From positions 32,332 to 96,331 of the forward strand of contig JADGOB010000002.1 in assembly GCA_017883185.1 (NCBI GenBank): DNA of 64,000 nt, read 5' to 3'. Under the pieces are notes generated by a model. That model worked only from the letters and a program-made list of their open reading frames with translations. It searched no databases and was not told the DNA's origin. The DNA comes from Acidobacteriota bacterium. Its GTDB lineage: Bacteria > Acidobacteriota > Vicinamibacteria > Vicinamibacterales > Fen-181. Below, in pieces: positions 58,184-64,000 of the stretch. The translations under genes were made by a program, and so were the position numbers. Position 1 is the first letter of the stretch, and every line of letters begins with the position of its first letter.

Positions 58184-59782
58184 ATGACCGACATGGTGCT
58201 GCTTGGAGATGAGGCCGTCGCGGTCGGCGCCGTTCACGCGGGTCTCACCGCTGCTTACGCGTACCCCGGAACCCCTTCGACCGAGATCCTCGAATATCTC
58301 GTCCGCTACCAAAAGAAGCACGGCGGGCCGCACGCGGCGTGGTGTGCGAACGAGAAGACGGCCTACGAAGAGGCGCTCGGCGTCTCGTTCGCCGGCCGGC
58401 GCGCGATGACGTCGATGAAGCACGTCGGCCTCAACGTCGCGGCCGACCCGTTCATGAACTCCGCGATCGTGTCGATCAACGGCGGCCTGGTGGTCGTGGT
58501 GGCTGATGACCCGGGCATGCACAGCTCGCAGAACGAGCAGGATACCCGCTACTACGCCGACTTCGCCCGGATCGTCTGCCTCGAGCCGGCGAACCAGCAG
58601 GAAGCCTACGACATGACGCGGGAAGCGTTCGACTTGTCCGAGCGCTTCAAGATCCCGGTACTGATCCGCCTGGTGACGCGCCTCGCACACAGCCGGGCTG
58701 CCGTCCGCGTCCGCGACGCGCGGCCTCAGAACCCGGTGCGCAAGCCGCCTGTCGCTTCGTCGTGGATCCTGCTCCCGGCCAACGCGCGGCGGCAGTGGCA
58801 CGACCTGCTCGGACGCCAGCCGCAGTTCGTCGAATGGTCCGAGAGCGGCGAGTTCAACCGCCTGCGCCTGAACGAAGAGCGTCGCAACCTTGGCGTCATC
58901 ACCACCGGCATCGCGCGCAACTACTACGTCGAGAGCCTGGATGAACTGGGCTACCAGCCCTCGCACCTTCATATCGGCGCCTACCCGGTGCCCGTGGAAC
59001 TCGTGCGACGGCTGCTCGGCCACGTGAGCCGCGTGCTCGTGCTGGAGGAAGGCTATCCCTTCGTCGAGCGGATGCTGCGAGGGATCGTGGCGCCGGACAT
59101 CGAGGTCCTGGGCAAGGAATCGGGCGCCGTGCCGCCCGACGGCGAGCTGACGCCCGACATCGTCCGGCGCGCGATGGGCCTGCGCGACCGGCGCGGCCAG
59201 GAGATCCCGGGACTCTCGCTGCCGAACAGGCCGCCGCAGTTGTGCACCGGCTGCCCGCACGCCGACTCGTTCGACGCGGTCAAGCAGGCCATCGCCGGCT
59301 TCGAGTCGGCGGTGGTGACGTCGGACATCGGGTGTTACACGCTCGGCGCGCTGCCCCCCTACTCGGCCGTCGAATCGTGCGTCTGCATGGGGGCGTCCGT
59401 TGGCATGGCCAAGGGCGCCTCGGAGGCCGGATTGAAGCCGGCGCTCGCCATGATTGGCGACAGCACGTTCCTGCACTCCGGGGTCGCGCCGCTGATGGAC
59501 GCCGTGGCGGCCAACACCGACATGACGCTGCTGATCCTCGACAACGAAACGACCGCGATGACGGGCGGCCAGCCGACGATCCTGCCGCCGTCCCGGATCG
59601 GAAAGCTGGTGCTCGGCCTCGGCGTCGATCCCGCACACTGCCACGTCATCACGGCGCACCACCGGCACACGGAAGGGAACCGCAAGCTGATCCGTAAGGA
59701 AGTGGAGTACCCGGGGTTGTCGGTCATCATCGCCGTGCGCGAGTGCGTTGAGACGCTGAAAACGAAGAAGAAGGCCTCATGA
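58184..59782 (+). CDS. iorA: Indolepyruvate:ferredoxin oxidoreductase alpha subunit, lacking the usual C-terminal ferredoxin domain
   Basis: AYAYPGTPSTEILEYL...MTSMKHVGLNVAADP; TPP region GDIGCYTLGALPP...GDSTFLHSG; ends VRECVETLKTKKKAS. Confidence 0.9.
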   Translation: MTDMVLLGDEAVAVGAVHAGLTAAYAYPGTPSTEILEYLVRYQKKHGGPHAAWCANEKTAYEEALGVSFAGRRAMTSMKHVGLNVAADPFMNSAIVSINGGLVVVVADDPGMHSSQNEQDTRYYADFARIVCLEPANQQEAYDMTREAFDLSERFKIPVLIRLVTRLAHSRAAVRVRDARPQNPVRKPPVASSWILLPANARRQWHDLLGRQPQFVEWSESGEFNRLRLNEERRNLGVITTGIARNYYVESLDELGYQPSHLHIGAYPVPVELVRRLLGHVSRVLVLEEGYPFVERMLRGIVAPDIEVLGKESGAVPPDGELTPDIVRRAMGLRDRRGQEIPGLSLPNRPPQLCTGCPHADSFDAVKQAIAGFESAVVTSDIGCYTLGALPPYSAVESCVCMGASVGMAKGASEAGLKPALAMIGDSTFLHSGVAPLMDAVAANTDMTLLILDNETTAMTGGQPTILPPSRIGKLVLGLGVDPAHCHVITAHHRHTEGNRKLIRKEVEYPGLSVIIAVRECVETLKTKKKAS

Positions 59783-60351
59783 AATACGACATCATTCTGG
59801 CGGGCGTGGGTGGGCAGGGCGTGTTGTCGGTCTCGGCGATCATCGCGTCGAGCGCGATGAAAGAAGGCCTCTACGTCAAGCAGTCCGAGGTGCACGGGAT
59901 GTCGCAGCGCGGCGGCGCGGTCCTGGCGAACCTGCGGCTGGCCGACGCGCCGATCGCCAGCGATCTCATCCCGCTCGGCAGCGCGGCGCTGATCCTGAGC
60001 ATGGAACCGCTCGAGAGCCTCCGGTACCTGGCGTACCTCTCCCCCGAGGGCGCACTGGTCACGTCCACCAACCCGGTGGTGAACATCCCGGACTACCCCG
60101 ATCTCGAGGGACTGCTGGGGCACGTGCGCACCCTGCCGCAGTCGCGACTGGTGGACGGGGAGAATCTGGCGCGCGCCGCCGGATCGGCCCGCGCGACGAA
60201 CATGGTCATGGTGGGCGCGGCGTCGCACCGCCTGCCGGTCAAGGTCGAAACGCTCGAGCACTACATTCAGACAACCTTCGCGGCCAAGGGTGAGAAGGTG
60301 GTGGAGACGAACCTCAGGGCGTTCCGTGCCGGACGCGAGGCGGCCGCATGA
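59779..60351 (+). CDS. iorB: Indolepyruvate oxidoreductase beta subunit
   Basis: DIILAGVGGQGVLSVSAIIA...KQSEVHGMSQRGGAVLANLR; overlaps iorA. Confidence 0.93.
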   Translation: MKYDIILAGVGGQGVLSVSAIIASSAMKEGLYVKQSEVHGMSQRGGAVLANLRLADAPIASDLIPLGSAALILSMEPLESLRYLAYLSPEGALVTSTNPVVNIPDYPDLEGLLGHVRTLPQSRLVDGENLARAAGSARATNMVMVGAASHRLPVKVETLEHYIQTTFAAKGEKVVETNLRAFRAGREAAA

Positions 60352-62597
60352 CGATCGACATCGCGCGCATCCGTCGGATCCTCGCCGCCGCCCGCGGCCG
60401 CTCGGTCCTCCTCGAAACCGAGGGCCTCGAGATGCTGGCCGCGCTCGGCATCGGTGCGCCGGCGCACGTCTTTGTCAGGAACGCCAGCGAAGCCGCGTCG
60501 GCCGAGACGGCGGCGCTCGGCGGCGACCGCGTGGTCATCAAGGTCATCTCACCGCAGATTCTCCACAAGAGCGACGTCGGCGGCGTCAAGGTCGTCGAGC
60601 ACCACCGCGAGGCGATCGTCGCCGCGATCGCCGACATGGAGGCACGCCTCGGCGGCCAGGAGATCGTGGGCTTCACGATCAACCAGTTCGTCCGCTACGA
60701 CACCTCGATCGGCAACGAGCTCATCCTCGGCCTCCGGTGGACCGCCGACTTCGGCCCCGTCGTCACGCTCGGGGCTGGTGGCATCTACACGGAGTTCCTC
60801 GCGGAGAACTTCAAGCCGGGGCGGGAGATCGGCATCTTCTCGCCGTCGGTCACCACGGACGAGGACATCGAGGAGACGATCCGCCGCCTCGCGATCGGTC
60901 GGTTGGCGACCGGGCGACTCCGCGGGCAGGCCCCGCGGATCGAGATGGCGCCGCTCGTCGCGTCCGTTCGCCGGTTCATGGCGCTCGCGTCCGCGTTCGC
61001 GCCGCACGAGATCGCCGAGTGCGAAATCAACCCGATCGTCATCACGGGCGGCCAGCTGATCGCGCTCGATATCCTGGTCACGCTCGGGAGCGGCGACCAG
61101 CCGGCCCGCCCCGCGCGTCCCCTAGGCAAGCTGAAGCACCTGCTCGAGCCCAGGTCCGCCGCGATCATCGGCGTCTCCGAGAAGCTCAATCCCGGCCACA
61201 TTATTCTCAACAACCTGATCCGCGAGGGATTCCCGCGCGACCGGATCTTCGTGGTGAAGCCTGGGAGCGCCGAGCTCGAGGGATGCCGCTGCGTGCCCGA
61301 TATCGCGACGCTTCCCGAGAGAGTGGACCTGTTCATCCTCGCCATTTCCGCGGCGCAGACGCCGCAGGCGATCACCGACATCGTGGAAGGAGAGAAGGCC
61401 GAGAGCATCGTCGTCATTCCGGGCGGCCTCGAGGAGAAGTCGGGAACCGAGGCGATCGTGGGCCGCATGCGCGAGGCGCTCGCCTCGGCGCGCGCGAGCG
61501 CGTGGCAGGGTCCGCTGATCAACGGCGGCAACTGCCTTGGGATTCGGTCGCTGCCCGGGCGCTACGACACGATGTTCATCCCCGAGTACAAGCTGCCGGT
61601 GCCCTCGGGACACGTGTCGCCAGTGGCGTTCGTCTCCCAGAGCGGCGCGTTCGCGGTGTCGCGGATGAGCAAGCTCGGGCGGCTGAACCCGAAGTACACC
61701 ATCACGCTCGGCAACCAGATGGACCTGACGGTCGGCGACTACCTGTCGTACCTGAAGGACGACCTGAGCCTCGAGATCTTCGCGGTCTACGTGGAGGGAT
61801 TTGCGCGACTCGACGGCCTGAACTTCCTCCGGGCCGCGCGTGAGATCACCGTCAGCGGGCGGAGCGTCATCCTGTATCGCGCGGGACGGACCGCGGCGGG
61901 CGCGAAGGCGTCGGCCAGCCACACCGCGTCAATCGCCGGCGACTACACGGTCACCCGCGAGCTGGCGCAGGCGGCCGGCGTGGTGGTGGCCGACTCGCTG
62001 AGCGATTTCGAGGAACTCGTCCGCCTGTTCACGCTCCTGCGGGGCAAGCGCGCGGATGGCACCAGGCTGGGCGCGGTGTCGAACGCCGGGTTCGAGTGCG
62101 TGGCGATTGCCGACACGCTCGGACGCTTCGACCTGCCCGCGTTCGACGCAGCGACCTCCGCCCGCCTCGAGGCGATCTTCCGGGAAGCGAGGATCGACTC
62201 GGTGGTGGACGTGCACAACCCCATTGACCTCACGCCCATGACCGGTGACGCCGCGTACGAACACGTCGTCCGGGCCGTCATGAAGGCCGACGGGATCGAT
62301 ATCGGGATCGTGGGTTGCGTGCCGTTGACCGCGGCGCTGAACACGCTGCCCGCCGCCCCGGCGCATGGCGACGACCTGACGAGGCCGGACAGCATCGGCC
62401 TGCGCCTCGCGCGTCTGAAGGAGGAGTTGACGAAGGCGTGGGTGGCCGTCGTGGACGCGGGCGTGGTGTACGACCCGCTCGTGGCACTCCTCGAACAGCA
62501 CGGCGTGCCGACGTTCCGCACCGCGGACACCGCCCTGCGCCTGCTCAACGTGCTCGTGGCGGCCCGGCAGCGGTCGAGAGCGGCCGTTCGGGTGTGA
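60348..62597 (+). CDS. ADP-forming acetyl/acyl-CoA synthetase (ATP-grasp plus CoA-binding/ligase fusion)
   Basis: N-terminal ATP-grasp (VIKVISPQILHKSDVGGVKV) fused to CoA-binding (LEPRSAAIIGVSEKLNPGHIILNNL) and ligase domains (FVSQSGAFAVSRM). Confidence 0.9.
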   Translation: MTIDIARIRRILAAARGRSVLLETEGLEMLAALGIGAPAHVFVRNASEAASAETAALGGDRVVIKVISPQILHKSDVGGVKVVEHHREAIVAAIADMEARLGGQEIVGFTINQFVRYDTSIGNELILGLRWTADFGPVVTLGAGGIYTEFLAENFKPGREIGIFSPSVTTDEDIEETIRRLAIGRLATGRLRGQAPRIEMAPLVASVRRFMALASAFAPHEIAECEINPIVITGGQLIALDILVTLGSGDQPARPARPLGKLKHLLEPRSAAIIGVSEKLNPGHIILNNLIREGFPRDRIFVVKPGSAELEGCRCVPDIATLPERVDLFILAISAAQTPQAITDIVEGEKAESIVVIPGGLEEKSGTEAIVGRMREALASARASAWQGPLINGGNCLGIRSLPGRYDTMFIPEYKLPVPSGHVSPVAFVSQSGAFAVSRMSKLGRLNPKYTITLGNQMDLTVGDYLSYLKDDLSLEIFAVYVEGFARLDGLNFLRAAREITVSGRSVILYRAGRTAAGAKASASHTASIAGDYTVTRELAQAAGVVVADSLSDFEELVRLFTLLRGKRADGTRLGAVSNAGFECVAIADTLGRFDLPAFDAATSARLEAIFREARIDSVVDVHNPIDLTPMTGDAAYEHVVRAVMKADGIDIGIVGCVPLTAALNTLPAAPAHGDDLTRPDSIGLRLARLKEELTKAWVAVVDAGVVYDPLVALLEQHGVPTFRTADTALRLLNVLVAARQRSRAAVRV

Positions 62598-62599
62598 GG

Positions 62600-63301
62600 A
62601 TGACGCGACAGACTGTGCATCCGCCGCCTCACGACCGCGCGGCCTCCCCCGCATTCACCGCCACCGAGCGTCGCCTGATTCGGCGGCTCTCGTCGCCCGC
62701 GCAGGTGCAGCGGTATCTCAACTCGCTGCCCTACAACACCGAGCCGCCTCCAGGCGGGCCCACGCTGCGCAGTTTTCGCAGCGTCGTCCGCACCGGAACG
62801 GCGCACTGCCTGGAAGCCGCGCTCGCCGCGGCCGTAATCCTCGAGCAACACGGGTACCCGCCGCTCGTCCTGAGCTTCGAATCGATCGACGAGTTGGATC
62901 ACGTCCTGTTCGTCTACCGGGAGGGCGGCCGGTGGGGCTCGATCGCGCGTTCCCGTGACCCGGGACTCCACGGGCGCAGGCCCATGTTCCGCACGGCGCG
63001 CGCCCTCGCATCGAGCTACATCGAGCCCTACGTGGATTTCACCGGGCGCATCACGGGGTACGCGGCGGTGGACCTGCGGATGCTGGGAGACTACGACTGG
63101 CGGCTGTCGGAGCGGAGTACCTGGAAGGTCGAACGCCTGCTGCTTGGCTACCCCCACCGGACGATCCGCTCATCGGACGAACGAATCGACCGGCTCCGCG
63201 CGCGCTACTTCGCGTTCAAGCGCGCGTTCCCCGGCCAGAAGCCCGTGAACGACCCGGACCGGGAGCACTGGACCGAGCTCCCGCGGGAATTCCTTCGCTA
63301 G
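62600..63301 (+). CDS. Transglutaminase-like cysteine-protease-fold hypothetical
   Basis: GTAHCLEAALAAAVILEQHGYPPLVL...LDHVLFVYREGGRWGSIARSRDPGL, Cys/His arrangement. Confidence 0.6.
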   Translation: MTRQTVHPPPHDRAASPAFTATERRLIRRLSSPAQVQRYLNSLPYNTEPPPGGPTLRSFRSVVRTGTAHCLEAALAAAVILEQHGYPPLVLSFESIDELDHVLFVYREGGRWGSIARSRDPGLHGRRPMFRTARALASSYIEPYVDFTGRITGYAAVDLRMLGDYDWRLSERSTWKVERLLLGYPHRTIRSSDERIDRLRARYFAFKRAFPGQKPVNDPDREHWTELPREFLR

Positions 63302-63603
63302 TCCAGGTCGAATTCCCGCTTGGGCGGCGGCCCCACCGGTTCCTCGCGCGCCTGCCGCAGCGCCTCCTCGAAGCGCCTCGAAAGCACGTCGCCGCGCGTC
63401 TTCTCCGCCTCGATCGACTGCAGGAACACCGCCTCGCGCCGCGCCTTCTCCTCCGCCAGGATCCGCTGCGCCGCGTCGAGATCGGGCTTGCCCTCGCGCT
63501 CCGGATCCTTGTGCGAGATCACCCGCCCGAGATTCGTGTCCACCATCAGCAGCGCGCCGCAGCAGGGGCACGCCACCTCGAGCTCCGATTTCAGCTTCGC
63601 CAT
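63298..63603 (-). CDS. Small protein with N-terminal zinc-ribbon-like CPCC and coiled-coil tail
   Basis: VACPCCGALLMVDTNLGRVISH then charged helix; tail-to-tail overlap with neighbour. Confidence 0.65.
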   Translation of the reverse strand: MAKLKSELEVACPCCGALLMVDTNLGRVISHKDPEREGKPDLDAAQRILAEEKARREAVFLQSIEAEKTRGDVLSRRFEEALRQAREEPVGPPPKREFDLD

Positions 63604-63608
63604 GCTGA

Positions 63609-63959
63609 TTACCTCCGCCGGCCCTTGCCCCATATGAGGCGAACCGGTTTGCCGTCCGCGCCTCGCGCGTCCACTTCCACGCCGAACGGCACCTGTTTCT
63701 TCGCGTCGAACCGCTGGCCGAAGCCGGCGATGAACACGCCAATCGGCACGTCCAGCCGCTGACCGGCAGTCAACTCGCGGACCTGCACCCGGTAGTGGTC
63801 GTTCAGCCACACCTCGACATCCGTCCACCCGGTGTCGGTCATGTTGGTCACCGTGACGCGACCGGATGCCACGGTGATAGGCTGACGCTCGTCGCCCTTG
63901 CAGCCGACGACAACGACCAGGACGCCGAGCAGCAGCAGGACGGAGACGAGTCGGTCCAT
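63609..63959 (-). CDS. Small lipoprotein, hypothetical
   Basis: MDRLVSVLLLLGVLVVVVGCKG lipobox; beta-rich sequence. Confidence 0.7.
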   Translation of the reverse strand: MDRLVSVLLLLGVLVVVVGCKGDERQPITVASGRVTVTNMTDTGWTDVEVWLNDHYRVQVRELTAGQRLDVPIGVFIAGFGQRFDAKKQVPFGVEVDARGADGKPVRLIWGKGRRR

Positions 63960-64000
63960 GCGCCGACAGTATCACGACTGGGACGGGCGCTTGACAGACA

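Overview
High-GC window, probably from an Acidobacteriota genome (Vicinamibacteria-like). The lineage is inferred from a Cna-B/TonB-type receptor, a VPS10/sortilin-type BNR protein, an ADOP-type permease remnant and general composition. It is densely coding, with about 50 genes. The main theme is hydrogen and fermentative metabolism: a trimeric [FeFe]-hydrogenase operon (HK-RR-hydC-hydB-hydA), all three H-cluster maturases (hydG; hydE-hydF-aspA), a [NiFe]-type hypF-C-D-E operon divergent from hydG, and iorA-iorB-ADP-forming acyl-CoA synthetase. Other modules are pxpABC, an OadA-type biotin carboxyltransferase, lrp-lat, a histidine/aromatic ammonia-lyase, MprF opposite two VirJ/AcvB-like hydrolases, LemA-TPM, a large TonB-dependent receptor and a two-gene FAD-oxidoreductase block that looks foreign. 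Most notable direct sequence observations: (i) HydA has L1 motif TSCSPGW, with Ser at the canonical proton-relay Cys; (ii) the ammonia-lyase has Ala-Cys-Gly instead of Ala-Ser-Gly at the MIO triad; (iii) IorA ends before the usual C-terminal ferredoxin domain; (iv) several short gene remnants (DUF190, SDR, ADOP permease, PIN/VapC, GNAT tail) and REP-like repeats mark rearranged intergenic regions. No CRISPR array, rRNA or recognisable transposase was found; tRNAs were not searched systematically.
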